From Xenococcaceae cyanobacterium MO_188.B32 (lineage in GTDB: Bacteria > Cyanobacteriota > Cyanobacteriia > Cyanobacteriales > Xenococcaceae): a stretch of DNA of 56,872 nucleotides. The stretch lies in contig JASJDJ010000028.1 in the NCBI GenBank assembly GCA_030065635.1, positions 1-56,872 on the forward strand. The letters run 5' to 3'. A program made the position numbers and the translations under genes. The notes beneath the pieces were generated by a model, which saw only the letters and a program-made list of their open reading frames with translations, was not told the DNA's origin and did no database searches. This document shows, in pieces, positions 47,701 through 56,814 of the stretch; the stretch's first letter is position 1, and the number at the start of each line of letters is the position of its first letter.

Positions 47701-49384
47701 AATTAGCTACACTAGGTACCTGTAGAATTTCACCCTGTTGCAATTGAGCTATTGACCAAGGAAATAAAGCAAAGGGTAAATTTTGAGCCTGTTGAATATT
47801 GGGTTTTATTTCTGGTTTGACCCATTCGTGGGTCATGCTCATGGTATTCGACTCGCCAGAAATTTGAAAGACATAACTGGTGTCCACTTGGGTAAACTCA
47901 CCAATTGTTTGGAGGGAGTATTCGATTTCCCGATCGATTTCTGCTGAGGTTAGGTTGATAAAACGAGTGGCTATGCGGGCAATAAGTTGCTCGAATTCCA
48001 CCCGATATTGAAGGTCTGCTTCTATCTCTTTGCGATCGCTAATGTCGCGGATAATAGTTGAAAAGGAAGTAACAGAGCGATCGGACTCTTTATGAGCGAT
48101 AATTACTTGTGAAACGGGGATTTCTCTGCCATCACGATTTAACAATGCTATTTCTCCAGACCACACCCCCTCATGGATGGCATGGGCCAGACCTTCATTT
48201 ACTATCTTAACTGCCCAGGGCGCATGATAGTCAGAAACAGTGATGTTAGAGAGGTCTTCATCTTCACCAAACCCCATCATCTTTCTGCCGGCTCGATTGA
48301 GGTAGAGTGTGCGCCCGTTAATATCTGCCATGCCGACAAAATCGGTTGTTGTCTCCAAAATTACGGCTAGATGTTTTTTTGTTGTCTCTACCTGTTGGCG
48401 TTTATTCAGTTCTGTTCTTACTTGCTGTTCTAGTTCTGCGGTACGATTCTGCAAAAACTCCGCTCTTTCGAGCTCTAATTGGCAAACTTTACGCTGTAAT
48501 TCTTCTATTATTCCATACATCTCTGTGGGGCCGAATACTTGAAGCAAGCTGGTTTGGGTAATAATTCCCGCTAGTTCTCCTTGGGAACCCGCTACTAATA
48601 ATCGCCGTACTCGACGCTGTTCCATTAGTTCATGTACCGACCAAAGAGAATCTTCGGGGCTAACCAGAAACAAAGGCGAACTCATCAGCTTTTGTGCTGG
48701 TTGTTCGAGATCTAAGCTCAAGGTTTGGAACTGAACGATATCCCTTTCGGTGATAATGCCCATGGGAATTAACAATCCATCGCGCTCTCGTTCTTCTACA
48801 ATTGCTACACAACTAACTTTATGGTTAGCCATTAATTGCGCCACCTGCCGAACCGAGGTAGTAGGTAGGGCGTGAACGACAGAGGTTGTCATTATTTCCT
48901 CTACCCTCCGCCATTTCACGAAATTAATCGGTTGCAGATTTTGGCGGATAGTCTTTTCTGTGATTAACCCCAATAATCGATCGCGCTCGTCTCTTACTGG
49001 TAAATGACGAATACGGTGTTGGCGGAGCAGATTTAGAGCAGTAAAGATATCTTCTATGCCAGTCGTAGTTAAAGTAATTAACTCTCGGCTCATTACTTCT
49101 GCGACAGTCATACTCTCTAAATCGACATCTTCAGCGATTAAACGAACCAAATCTCTCTCGGTCAAGATACCCCGAAGTTGGGAATCTACAACTACTAAGG
49201 CGCAACTGTTATTGATTTGGGCAGTAGAACTTGCTTCTGAGGGATCGATATTTTCCGAGAGAAAACAACTGTTACCCCACTCGTGCATTAGCCTAATAAC
49301 TTCGGTTAGAGGTGCATCAGGAGCTATTCGTAAAGGATTGCGATCGATTACCTGCTCCAAGGAAAAGAAGTTATTTGACTGCAC
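44759..49384 (-). CDS. CBS-PAS-GAF hybrid histidine kinase with receiver
   Basis: 1541 residues, no membrane span. Order by eye: four CBS repeats (1-290, two Bateman pairs), short coiled coil (about 290-335), PAS (335-455), GAF (460-640), PAS (640-765), GAF (770-910), two PAS (915-1160), HisKA with phospho-His in ASGIAHDLNNIL near 1180, HATPase (GVGIPADIQERVFEPFF; GTGLGLSTVLGIV), receiver with LMDIMMPFMDG. CBS domains suggest sensing of adenine nucleotides, GAF/PAS of small ligands, redox or light; I see no obvious bilin Cys motif. Output is via its own receiver, so a separate Hpt or regulator is expected elsewhere. Monocistronic. Confidence 0.93.
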   Translation of the reverse strand: MQSNNFFSLEQVIDRNPLRIAPDAPLTEVIRLMHEWGNSCFLSENIDPSEASSTAQINNSCALVVVDSQLRGILTERDLVRLIAEDVDLESMTVAEVMSRELITLTTTGIEDIFTALNLLRQHRIRHLPVRDERDRLLGLITEKTIRQNLQPINFVKWRRVEEIMTTSVVHALPTTSVRQVAQLMANHKVSCVAIVEERERDGLLIPMGIITERDIVQFQTLSLDLEQPAQKLMSSPLFLVSPEDSLWSVHELMEQRRVRRLLVAGSQGELAGIITQTSLLQVFGPTEMYGIIEELQRKVCQLELERAEFLQNRTAELEQQVRTELNKRQQVETTKKHLAVILETTTDFVGMADINGRTLYLNRAGRKMMGFGEDEDLSNITVSDYHAPWAVKIVNEGLAHAIHEGVWSGEIALLNRDGREIPVSQVIIAHKESDRSVTSFSTIIRDISDRKEIEADLQYRVEFEQLIARIATRFINLTSAEIDREIEYSLQTIGEFTQVDTSYVFQISGESNTMSMTHEWVKPEIKPNIQQAQNLPFALFPWSIAQLQQGEILQVPSVANLPIANLPTEAEIDRQNWQRFNLRSLIAVPLICQGTFSGWLGFASFNKEEAWSESSINLLRIIGEMFVNALQRRQAEQALRESEQRFDNILSSLEDVVWSVDPHTFETLYINSAVAKIYGRQVAEFYDNPYLWLEVVHPEDRDRVSNVAQNLIETEASEIKYRIVKPDGEIRWLYERARLIRDAEGKPIRLDGITTDISDRQRREEILKDIASGMTVKIGENFLLSLVEYLSKTLQVDYAFIGELIKPEEDSIKTLAVYGKGKPIENFEYPLADAPCENVVGQQLWIYPEAVQQLFPRDRLLQEMAVESYAGFPIYDSAKRPFGLIAILDSKPFDDTSLIEEVLKIFATRATTELERQEAESKIRKQAALLNLTQDTILVRNLENTITFWNHGAVKMYGWTASEALGKNSHQLLRAKFDRLLEQIETELFREGHWEGELIHQRKDGTAITVMGRWSLLKDASGNPEQILEINHDITKRKQAEAKIREQAALLDVATDAIIVRGLEHKILFWNRGAEKLYGWTKAEAIERDANQLLYQESLTKLNEIQQAVREKGEWQGELNQITKAGKDIVVESRWTLVKDKAGNPQSFLVVNTDITEKKQLEAQFLRTQRLESLGTLASGIAHDLNNILTPILAVTQLLPRHLPDLDKNLQQLLSICQSNVKRGADLVKQILTFTRGAQGERGIVQVKHLIAEIKQIAEETFPKTIEIQTSVAKNLWTVNGDATQLHQVLMNLTVNARDAMANGGTLGISAENFALDRDYARMHLDAREGEYILVTVSDTGVGIPADIQERVFEPFFTTKEIGHGTGLGLSTVLGIVKSHGGFIDINSEVGRGSQFRVFLPADQTTATVAEEIEEFPRGNGELILVVDDEAPIRSLGKTILETYNYRVLTASDGIEAIALYSQHQDEIEVVLMDIMMPFMDGRVAIRTLQKIKPQVKIIAVSGLVTREIGTELKDGCLTFLAKPYTTEALLTTIHKVINC

Positions 49385-49430
49385 GACTAATCTAATGAGG
49401 AATAAGATACTTTAGTTACTATTCTACGTG

Positions 49431-50264
49431 CTATAAATGTCTATTTAGCCAATCTTCTATATCTGTTAGTACCTCTTGGTAGTTAAGATCGTTATGAAGT
49501 TCGTGATAACTATCGGGGTACTCTCGTCTTTCCTTATCGGCTAAAGTTAAGCGTTCCCAAAAAATGCGACTATCTTCGGGTAAAGTAACTCGATCTGCAC
49601 CACCATGAAGAATTAAGAGAGGCACTTTTAGTTCCGTGGCATGGTCGTTAATCCAGTTAATCGTTTTTAACAATTCTGTCGCTAATCTAGCAGTACCTTG
49701 ACTATGGCGTAGGGTATCTCTGGCGAAAGCAGCTACTACTTCTGGATCGCGGGAACCAGCAGATAAATCTATGCCCGTGTCTAGAGCAAAATGAGGCCAA
49801 ATACGGGATAATATTTTGCCGAGCCATAATTTCCAGGCAGAAACCCCTAATCCTAATGCAGGAGCCATTAAAATTAATCCTTGTAGTCGATCGGATTCTC
49901 GTAAAACATAGTCTAAAGCAATTGTTCCTCCCATACTTTGACCGATAAGAAACAAAGGAAGAGCGGGTTTTTTGGCGGTAACTAAATTGAGAAAAGCCGT
50001 TAAATCTGCTCGAAATTCTGCCCAACTATTAATATAGCCCCGTTGACCGGGCGATCGACCATTGCCCCGCAAATCGAAACTATAGATAATGTAATTCCGT
50101 TCGACTAAATAGGCGACCATCCTCGTAAAAGTACCGCTATGCCCGCCGTGTCCGGGGACTATGACTAAAATTGCTTTGGCTAAAGCTTGAGGATGCCAAC
50201 TTTGATAATATAGCTTGACTCCGTTGGCACCCTGGAAAGTTCCTTCTCGCTCGCGATCGATCAT
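49431..50264 (-). CDS. Alpha/beta hydrolase, monoacylglycerol lipase-like
   Basis: 277 residues. Oxyanion and nucleophile region: VPGHGGHSG near residue 38 and GQSMGGTIAL with Ser near 112; Asp in LILHGGADRVT near 225 and His in DSYHELHNDL near 255. This is the Hydrolase_4 type. Cleaves acyl esters such as lysophospholipids or monoacylglycerols; exact substrate unknown. Only 8 bases after the gamma-glutamyltransferase gene, so co-transcribed. Confidence 0.9.
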   Translation of the reverse strand: MIDREREGTFQGANGVKLYYQSWHPQALAKAILVIVPGHGGHSGTFTRMVAYLVERNYIIYSFDLRGNGRSPGQRGYINSWAEFRADLTAFLNLVTAKKPALPLFLIGQSMGGTIALDYVLRESDRLQGLILMAPALGLGVSAWKLWLGKILSRIWPHFALDTGIDLSAGSRDPEVVAAFARDTLRHSQGTARLATELLKTINWINDHATELKVPLLILHGGADRVTLPEDSRIFWERLTLADKERREYPDSYHELHNDLNYQEVLTDIEDWLNRHL

Positions 50265-50272
50265 GTTAACTT

Positions 50273-51811
50273 TTAATTTTCACCCCTGGCAATTCCTCCA
50301 GCACGTCGAGGATCGGCAGCAGCAGTCAAACCATTAGTAGGACTATAACAAGCAGCTTGAACTCCACCAAAATACATTGACAGTCCCTCAAATTGACGGC
50401 TGGCTATATTTAGCTTATCTACATTTAACCCACTTTCCCAGGCGATCGCGGGAGTATTATTAAAAATTTCAAAGTGCAATCTAGGATGAGAAATTGCCCG
50501 TTCTAGAGACATATCTAAACAGATAAAATTAAATAGGACTTGGGCGATCGCGGTAGTAATACGGGAGGCTCCAGGAGAACCAATTGCCAGCACTGCACCA
50601 TCTTCATGCCGACAGACTGTAGGTGCCATATTAGAAGTGAGACGAGTACCCGGCGATAGGTGAGATAAACCTTGGGGATGTAACTCAATTTCTCCTAAAG
50701 AATTATTCAACCATAAACCCGTACCTCCAGCCATTACTCCCGAACCATAGCCAGAAGAAACGGAGATCGAACAAGCTAAACCTTCACTATCTACTGCCGA
50801 GATATGAATTGTCGAGGGGGATTTAGTTAACTGTTGCCAATCATCTTTAGCTGCCATTAACAATAAACGAGCTGCTTCTTGAGTAATTATTTCCTCAGTT
50901 ACTCCTTCTAAATAGTTACTGCGATATTCCAATACTGCCCGTTGAATCTCGGCTATTTTGCTTACTGTTTCTGCGTTCCATTCCTTTAGCGAGCGCTTGT
51001 CCATTAATAACAGCATCGCTGCCAGACAAATTCCCCCTACTGCGGGAGCGGGATTAGTGGCAATTTCCCAATCTCCAAAATTAATGATAATTGGCGATCG
51101 TTCTAGAGCTCGATATTGAATTAAATCTTTTAGGGTGAGCAATCCCCGATTGGCTTGAATTTCTGCGGTAATTTTCTCTCCTAACTCTCCACCATATAAA
51201 ACCTCTACTCCATCCTCGGCAATAAGCCGTAAACTCCGAGCCAGTTCGGGAAGCCGAACCCTATCTCCTAACTGTAAATGGCTGCCGTCAGCTTTATGAA
51301 TGATTCGATAGCTATCGGGGTGCCAACCAAAAATAACTCGATGAGTATAAGAAAAATATTCCGCTGCCACTTGAGAGAGAGGAAAGCCTCGTTCTACTTG
51401 CTGTCGTGCTGGGGCAACTATTTGTGACCAAGGAAGATTGCCATATTTTTCCGCTGCCAAACTCAAGCCAGCAAATATGCCAGGGGTAGCCACAGAACCG
51501 TAGCCCACCATCGTACTCATGCCACCCCCATAATCAAAAAATACCTCTTTCATGCCACTGCCAAACTCAATTGAATCTAGCCCCCTTCCAGGCATCTCTG
51601 CATAGGCATCGATGGCCATCGGGTTTTCTCCCTTACGCCAGATCGTAATGAACCCGCTAGCACCAGGGGCGATAATTCCTAAATTGGTACACATAGAGCT
51701 AATAGTTGCAGTAATGGCTGCATCTACCGCATTCCCTCCACGATTGGCTACCGCAGCACCAGCATCAACTACAATCTGAGTATCGGAAGCAATAATAACT
51801 TTTCTGGACAT
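50273..51811 (-). CDS. ggt: Gamma-glutamyltransferase family protein
   Basis: 512 residues, N-terminal nucleophile hydrolase. Start AGAAVANRGGNAVDAAITAT is characteristic. The self-cleavage/catalytic Thr is in STIHISAVDSEG near residue 331, followed by SSGYGSGVMAGGTGLWLNN. No signal peptide is visible, so it would be cytoplasmic, unlike the periplasmic E. coli enzyme. It transfers the glutamyl group of glutathione or related peptides. Precedes the alpha/beta hydrolase gene. Confidence 0.92.
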   Translation of the reverse strand: MSRKVIIASDTQIVVDAGAAVANRGGNAVDAAITATISSMCTNLGIIAPGASGFITIWRKGENPMAIDAYAEMPGRGLDSIEFGSGMKEVFFDYGGGMSTMVGYGSVATPGIFAGLSLAAEKYGNLPWSQIVAPARQQVERGFPLSQVAAEYFSYTHRVIFGWHPDSYRIIHKADGSHLQLGDRVRLPELARSLRLIAEDGVEVLYGGELGEKITAEIQANRGLLTLKDLIQYRALERSPIIINFGDWEIATNPAPAVGGICLAAMLLLMDKRSLKEWNAETVSKIAEIQRAVLEYRSNYLEGVTEEIITQEAARLLLMAAKDDWQQLTKSPSTIHISAVDSEGLACSISVSSGYGSGVMAGGTGLWLNNSLGEIELHPQGLSHLSPGTRLTSNMAPTVCRHEDGAVLAIGSPGASRITTAIAQVLFNFICLDMSLERAISHPRLHFEIFNNTPAIAWESGLNVDKLNIASRQFEGLSMYFGGVQAACYSPTNGLTAAADPRRAGGIARGEN

Positions 51812-51850
51812 ACAAAATTAGCGATCGATATTTATCTGAGTTTCTCTTAA

Positions 51851-52007
51851 TGAATTTAGGCGTTGCTGATTTAATGTATGAAACTGTCAGTAATACGGTT
51901 CGTAGCTATTAGCTATCAGCTATTAGCTTTTTTTCTAGTTCTGATTACTAAATCAAAGATAATAATTTTGGTTATCATACCCTGATTCAGCAACGCCTGA
52001 ATTTAAA
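51851..52007. mobile_element. 141-bp MITE with 8-bp target-site duplication
   Basis: Terminal inverted repeats GGCGTTGCTGATTTAATGTATGA (left, from 51859) and GGCGTTGCTGAATCAGGGTATGA (complement of the right end, to 51999). Perfect 8-bp direct repeat TGAATTTA at 51851-51858 and 52000-52007. No coding capacity. The core has a GCTATTA heptamer array (51904-51928). It must have been moved by a full-length IS elsewhere in the genome. Confidence 0.88.
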
Positions 52008-52040
52008 GTTTATTTTTTTTGATGATGCCGAGCCGAAGTT

Positions 52041-53675
52041 TCAGTCAACCCATACTGATACCAAGTCAAATTTTTCACTGCTAAATAAACCACGATCGCT
52101 TAGTTTGAGTTCGGGAATAACTAACAGTGCCATAAAAGAAAGAGTCATAAACGGTGCTGTGAGAGTAGAACCAAGCTGTTTGGCACGAGCATCTAAATCT
52201 GCATATTTTTTAGCAACTAGATAACCATCTTCAGCACACATTAAACCAGCTATGGGTAAAGACAATATTTCTACTGAATCCCCCTCAGCAACAGCAATTC
52301 CTCCTTTATCGAGAATAATTTGATTCACCGCAGCACAAATTTCTGCATCTGTGGTACCCACTGCCACAATATTGTGAGAATCGTGAGCCACACTAGAAGC
52401 GATCGCACCTCTATGAAGTCCAAAATTTTTTACTAGAGCAATAGCAGGTTTAGTGTTTTGGTAACGGTTGACTACAGCGATTTTGAGAATATCTCGCTCG
52501 AGATCGCAGGCGATCGCACCATCTTTAATTAAAGGGGTTACGTGTAGTTCGGCGGTGGTTAACTGACCATCTAACGCTTCCATTACCCTGACTGTAAAAC
52601 CAGAAGCAGGTAAATTAAAATCTGCAACTTGTTTGGGCAAAGTTATAAAGCGATTGAGGGGTTCGATCTTGACTGATGGTAATAAACTCCTACCCGATTC
52701 TGCAACTAAAACACCATGACAATAAGTGCGTTTAACTGCCAAATCCTCAAAATTATTTACCACAATAAAATCTGCTGGTTCTTGAGGGTGTAATAGTCCT
52801 ACAGGCAAATTGTAATGTTTGACAGGATTGATACAAGCAACTTGCAAAACTTTCATTAAGTCATAACCCCATGCCAGCGATCGCCGAACCAACTCATTAA
52901 TATGCCCTTTTACCAGATCGTTAGGATGTTTGTCGTCACTACAAAACATACATCGCTCAAAATTGCTCTCAATTAGAGGGTGTAAATCGGCGAAATTTTT
53001 GGCAGCCGAACCCTCACGAATTAAAATTTTAATTCCTGCCTGTAGTTTGTCTTTAGCCTCACCCAGAGTCAAACATTCGTGCTCGGTGCTAATCCCTACA
53101 CTCCCATAAAGCTCTGCTTCTTTACCCCGCAATCCTGGTGCGTGTCCATCTACGGGAAATCCTAATTCATGAGCAATTTGAATCTTTTGCATCACTTCTG
53201 GCTCTTTGGTCAATACCCCTGGAACATTCATCATCTCGCCGAGATAGGAAACATATTGTTGCTCGAACAGGAGGCGAATATCTGTAGGGGTAAGTTTTGC
53301 TCCTGCGGTTTCATAAGGGGTAGCAGGAACACAAGCAGGTGCGCCAAAAGCAATTGTAAATGGGGTTCGCTCCGCATTAGCTACCATGAAACGAACCCCT
53401 GATAAACCGAGAACATTAGCAATTTCGTGAGGATCGGTAACTGCTGCTACTGTGCCGTGTACTGTGGCGAGACGAGCGAATTCAGTAGGAACGAGCAGCG
53501 AACTTTCAATATGAACATGAGCATCGACAAAGCCAGGAAGAATATAATCTTCGTAGTGCTTGCCCCACTCACTAGCGATCGCCTTAATATAGCCTTCCTC
53601 AATAGATATTGTTCCTGGAAAAATAGTTTGCCGAGTAACATCAACAATATTTCCCGAAATTTTCAAGTTACTCAT
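52041..53675 (-). CDS. ade: Adenine deaminase
   Basis: 544 residues, amidohydrolase fold. Metal site GFVDAHVHIESS near residues 48-59, the further metal and catalytic residues in PVDGHAPGLRGKE, STEHECL and CSDDKHPNDL; C-terminal half VALVKNFGLHRGAIASSVAH and DSHNIVAVGTTD as in Ade enzymes. Converts adenine to hypoxanthine. The next gene, hpt, turns hypoxanthine into IMP, so the pair forms a purine salvage route. Confidence 0.96.
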   Translation of the reverse strand: MSNLKISGNIVDVTRQTIFPGTISIEEGYIKAIASEWGKHYEDYILPGFVDAHVHIESSLLVPTEFARLATVHGTVAAVTDPHEIANVLGLSGVRFMVANAERTPFTIAFGAPACVPATPYETAGAKLTPTDIRLLFEQQYVSYLGEMMNVPGVLTKEPEVMQKIQIAHELGFPVDGHAPGLRGKEAELYGSVGISTEHECLTLGEAKDKLQAGIKILIREGSAAKNFADLHPLIESNFERCMFCSDDKHPNDLVKGHINELVRRSLAWGYDLMKVLQVACINPVKHYNLPVGLLHPQEPADFIVVNNFEDLAVKRTYCHGVLVAESGRSLLPSVKIEPLNRFITLPKQVADFNLPASGFTVRVMEALDGQLTTAELHVTPLIKDGAIACDLERDILKIAVVNRYQNTKPAIALVKNFGLHRGAIASSVAHDSHNIVAVGTTDAEICAAVNQIILDKGGIAVAEGDSVEILSLPIAGLMCAEDGYLVAKKYADLDARAKQLGSTLTAPFMTLSFMALLVIPELKLSDRGLFSSEKFDLVSVWVD

Positions 53676-53722
53676 AGTTTTGATTTTCCCCGATATTTGG
53701 CAAAGTCCTCAAATGAAGCTCA

Positions 53723-54373
53723 TTAGATATTTTGCCTATGCCTAAGTAAACTTGCCCCCTTGTCTCCCTTGTCCTCCCAGTCTTCCTTGTCCACCTTATT
53801 TTTCTCAACGACTAAATTAGGATTTTTATAGGTTTGCTTCTGTTGTTCTTCCTCTAAATAATAGATATCAGGTAGTTGTCGGTATTTTTGGTCGAAGTCA
53901 ATACCATAACCAACAATAAACAAATCCATGACCGTAAAACCTAAATAATCTATCTTGACTGGTACTTGGCGACGTGTTGGTTTATTTAACAAAGCACACA
54001 ATCTCAGAGAAGCAGGCCGAGCGTTTTGTAAATACCGTAATGCTGTATCCGTAGTGATACCAGTATCAACAATATCTTCCACTACAACAACATCTTTGCC
54101 CGCGATCGCTTCTGGTGGTGGACTCATAATTATTTTTGCTCGACCAGAACTAACCATTGACGAGCCATAACTAGACAAGCGAAGAAATTCGATGTTCTCG
54201 ACCGGGATATCCAGTTCTCTTACTAAATCGGCGAGAAAAATAAAAGAGCCTTTCAGGATACCCACCAGTACTAACACTCGGTCTTGATAATCTCGATCTA
54301 TTTCAAGTGCCAATCGCCTGATAGTACTGACAATTTCTGCTTGAGATATCAGATGAATCAAATTTTTGCTCAT
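53723..54373 (-). CDS. hpt: Hypoxanthine phosphoribosyltransferase
   Basis: 216 residues. Family motifs: VGILKGSFIFLADLVRELDI near 37-56, SYGSSMVSSG, the PRPP loop VVVVEDIVDTGITTDTALRY near 94-113, and DFVVGYGLDY-like LFIVGYGIDFDQKYRQLPDI. About 30 residues after the normal end (IYYLEE) are extra and the last part (DWEDKGDKG) is encoded by short purine-rich repeats. Makes IMP/GMP from hypoxanthine/guanine and PRPP. Starts head to head with the TnpB remnant, overlapping by 8 bases. Confidence 0.94.
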   Translation of the reverse strand: MSKNLIHLISQAEIVSTIRRLALEIDRDYQDRVLVLVGILKGSFIFLADLVRELDIPVENIEFLRLSSYGSSMVSSGRAKIIMSPPPEAIAGKDVVVVEDIVDTGITTDTALRYLQNARPASLRLCALLNKPTRRQVPVKIDYLGFTVMDLFIVGYGIDFDQKYRQLPDIYYLEEEQQKQTYKNPNLVVEKNKVDKEDWEDKGDKGASLLRHRQNI

Positions 54374-55118
54374 GGCAAGTAATAACGAGATTGGTCAAGC
54401 AGATAGTTCTTGTTTGACCAAGTTGAGAGACTATACTTATAAATTAATTAAAGAGTTTGAGAAAGCTGTGAAGAAATTAAGTAATTTTGCTTTCGTTAAT
54501 TCTGGCATTTTCCGACTCGTGACAAAAAAGGTAACAGTAGAGCGAGTAGGAGTAGATCTAGGGGTGAAAACCCTAGCCTATCTGAGTACGGGCATTGTTT
54601 TTTCAGGAGCAAAAAGCTACAAGAGATACGAGAAGAAGTTAGCTAAACTGCAATGGCGCAATCGTAATAAAGTAATTGGTTCAGCCAATTGGAAGAAAGC
54701 CCAAATCAAGATAGCTAGGCTACATCGGAGAATAGCCAACATCCGTAAAGACACGTTACACAAGCTCACTACTTATTTGGCTAAGAACCACAGCCAGATA
54801 GTAATAGAGGACTTGAACGTGTCGGGATTGTTGAAAAACCGAAAACTAGCCAAAGCTATTGCCGATATGGGATTTCATGAATTTAGAAGGCAGTTAGAGT
54901 ATAAGTGTAAGCTTTATGGAAGTCAGTTGATTGTCGCTGACAGGTTTTTTCCATCGAGCAAAATTTGCTCTAATTGCGGTTGGTACAACCCAGATTTAAA
55001 ACTATCAGACAGATGGTTTCTTTGTGTTGAATGCAGTTCTTTTCTCGATAGAGACTGGAACGCTAGTCTGAATTTAGCAAATACCGTGAGTCACACGGAA
55101 ATTGAAGCCTGTGGATAA
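54366..55118 (+). mobile_element. TnpB (IS200/IS605 OrfB) remnant lacking its N-terminal domain
   Basis: 250 residues in frame from TTG 54366. From about residue 60 it is a standard TnpB RuvC nuclease: Asp in VGVDLGVKTLA, Glu in IVIEDLNVSGLL, zinc ribbon CSNCG...CVEC, last Asp in LDRDWNASLNLA. The DNA/RNA-binding N-terminal ~150-200 residues are gone; the first 60 residues do not look like TnpB. No TnpA nearby. The sequence behind the stop (55119-55200) probably contains the old right end. It separates hpt from its original upstream region. Confidence 0.88.
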
Positions 55119-55309
55119 GCAAGTGCCGACACTCTTAGACGAAGCAGGAATTTTTCAATTTGGAACGCAAATGTTAGTAAAAATTGAACGGCTGTAGCTG
55201 TTGTATAATTAACATGTAAGATAAAGCGTTATATCAAGATAGAGCGTGAAAACCACATCGTATGCGCAACAAATATGTTGGGTAGTTCACTATAAATCGC
55301 TTTGTAACT

Positions 55310-56806
55310 ATGAAATCTTCTCTCGTCCCTTCTCCTGCTCAAGCTCGTCAAACAAAAGAGCAATTTGCTAACCAAGAGGATTATTTATCCTATGAATTGG
55401 GCAGAGCAGTACAACAACTACCGCCTTTGTATACGCGCTTTTTGGCTGGCGGTCTCAGCTTACTGGTTTTTGGGGCGATCGCTTGGGCGCACTTGAGTAA
55501 AGTTGAGGAAGTAGCAGTGGCTCAAGGTGAGTTGATTGCCTCAGTACAGGTACGACCAGTACGAGCATTAGGAGAAGGCTTAATTACAGAGGTCAAAGTT
55601 CAAGAGGGCGATCGCGTACAAAAAGGAGAAATCCTTATTGAAAGAGACCCCACCTTAAAACAGGTTGAAGTTGACCGTCTTGCTCAATCTTGTCAACTAA
55701 TTCGGGAAGATTTAGAGCGTTTGGAAGCAGAAAGGACTGGCGGTTCTATTGCGGGAACGGCTCTACAAGATCAGCTTTTGGCTGCTCGTCTCCAAGACTT
55801 TGAAGCCCGTCATGCAGCAGCGATCGCCGAAGCCAATCGTCAACTTGCTATCATTAATGCAGCCAAAATTCGCCTCAACCGTTTGCAAGAAAACTTGGTC
55901 AACGCCAAAACGAACCTAACTTATGCCCAAACCAGCCTTGCCAACGCTGAAATTATCTTTGGCAAAACTCAAGCTAGCTTAGAAATCGCTCAAAAAACCG
56001 AACAAGCTCTAGAAACCCTGTTAGAACCAGGTGCTATTCCCCAATTACAATATCTAGCAGCTCAAGACAGAGTGATTCAAACTGAAGCCGACCTGACTAA
56101 GACAAAAAACGAGATGACTCTTGCCAGAGATAAAATTACGGAAACGCAAGACAAAATAACCTCTCTGGAAAAAGATATTGCGATCCAAAAAGAAGAAATT
56201 CGCCAAGCCGAACAGGCTTATCAGGCTGCTCGCAATCAAGCTGAACGTTTACAGTCGGAGCGTCAGAGTGAAATCCTGACCCAGCTAACTAAACGCCGTG
56301 AAGAACTGACGACGGTTGAAGGTCAGCTGAAGGAGGCAAGAAAGAGACAAGAAGGGGAAACGTACAAAGCACCGTTCGCTGGGACAGTTTACAATGTCAA
56401 GGCAACGCAAGGTCCAGTACAGCCTGGTGAAGATTTGCTTTCTATCTTACCAGAAGGTGAAGAATTGTTGCTAGAAGTGAACGTCCTCAACCGCGATATT
56501 GGTTTTATTCGGGAGGAGATGAGAGCAAAAGTGAAGATGGCTACTTTTCCCTTTCAGGAATTTGGTACCGTTGATGGCACAGTGGTGAAAGTCAGTCCTA
56601 ATGCTATTAAAGACGAAAAGTTAGGTTTGGTTTTTCCTACTAGAATTCAGCTACACCAAAACTCCTTGCAGGTGAGGGGCCGAGAAGTGAGATTTACTCC
56701 TGGTATGGCAGCTACTGGAGAGATTGTGACTCGCAGAAAATCCATCTTGACATTCTTAATTGAGCCTGTTACTCGTCGTTTTAGTGAAGCTTTCTCTGTC
56801 AGGTAG
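55310..56806 (+). CDS. HlyD-type membrane fusion protein (ABC export adaptor)
   Basis: 498 residues. One membrane anchor near 48-65, then the biotinyl-lipoyl half (ALGEGLITEVKVQEGDRVQK), a long coiled-coil hairpin (about 130-345, with VRAAQDR-like LAAQDRVIQTEADLTKTKN), the second lipoyl half (KAPFAGTVYNVKATQGPVQP) and a beta barrel. Such proteins connect a type 1 ABC exporter to an outer-membrane channel and are typical of peptide or bacteriocin export with C39-peptidase ABC proteins. The next gene starts 8 bases later and is cut by the window edge. Confidence 0.92.
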   Translation: MKSSLVPSPAQARQTKEQFANQEDYLSYELGRAVQQLPPLYTRFLAGGLSLLVFGAIAWAHLSKVEEVAVAQGELIASVQVRPVRALGEGLITEVKVQEGDRVQKGEILIERDPTLKQVEVDRLAQSCQLIREDLERLEAERTGGSIAGTALQDQLLAARLQDFEARHAAAIAEANRQLAIINAAKIRLNRLQENLVNAKTNLTYAQTSLANAEIIFGKTQASLEIAQKTEQALETLLEPGAIPQLQYLAAQDRVIQTEADLTKTKNEMTLARDKITETQDKITSLEKDIAIQKEEIRQAEQAYQAARNQAERLQSERQSEILTQLTKRREELTTVEGQLKEARKRQEGETYKAPFAGTVYNVKATQGPVQPGEDLLSILPEGEELLLEVNVLNRDIGFIREEMRAKVKMATFPFQEFGTVDGTVVKVSPNAIKDEKLGLVFPTRIQLHQNSLQVRGREVRFTPGMAATGEIVTRRKSILTFLIEPVTRRFSEAFSVR

Positions 56807-56814
56807 AACCTACA

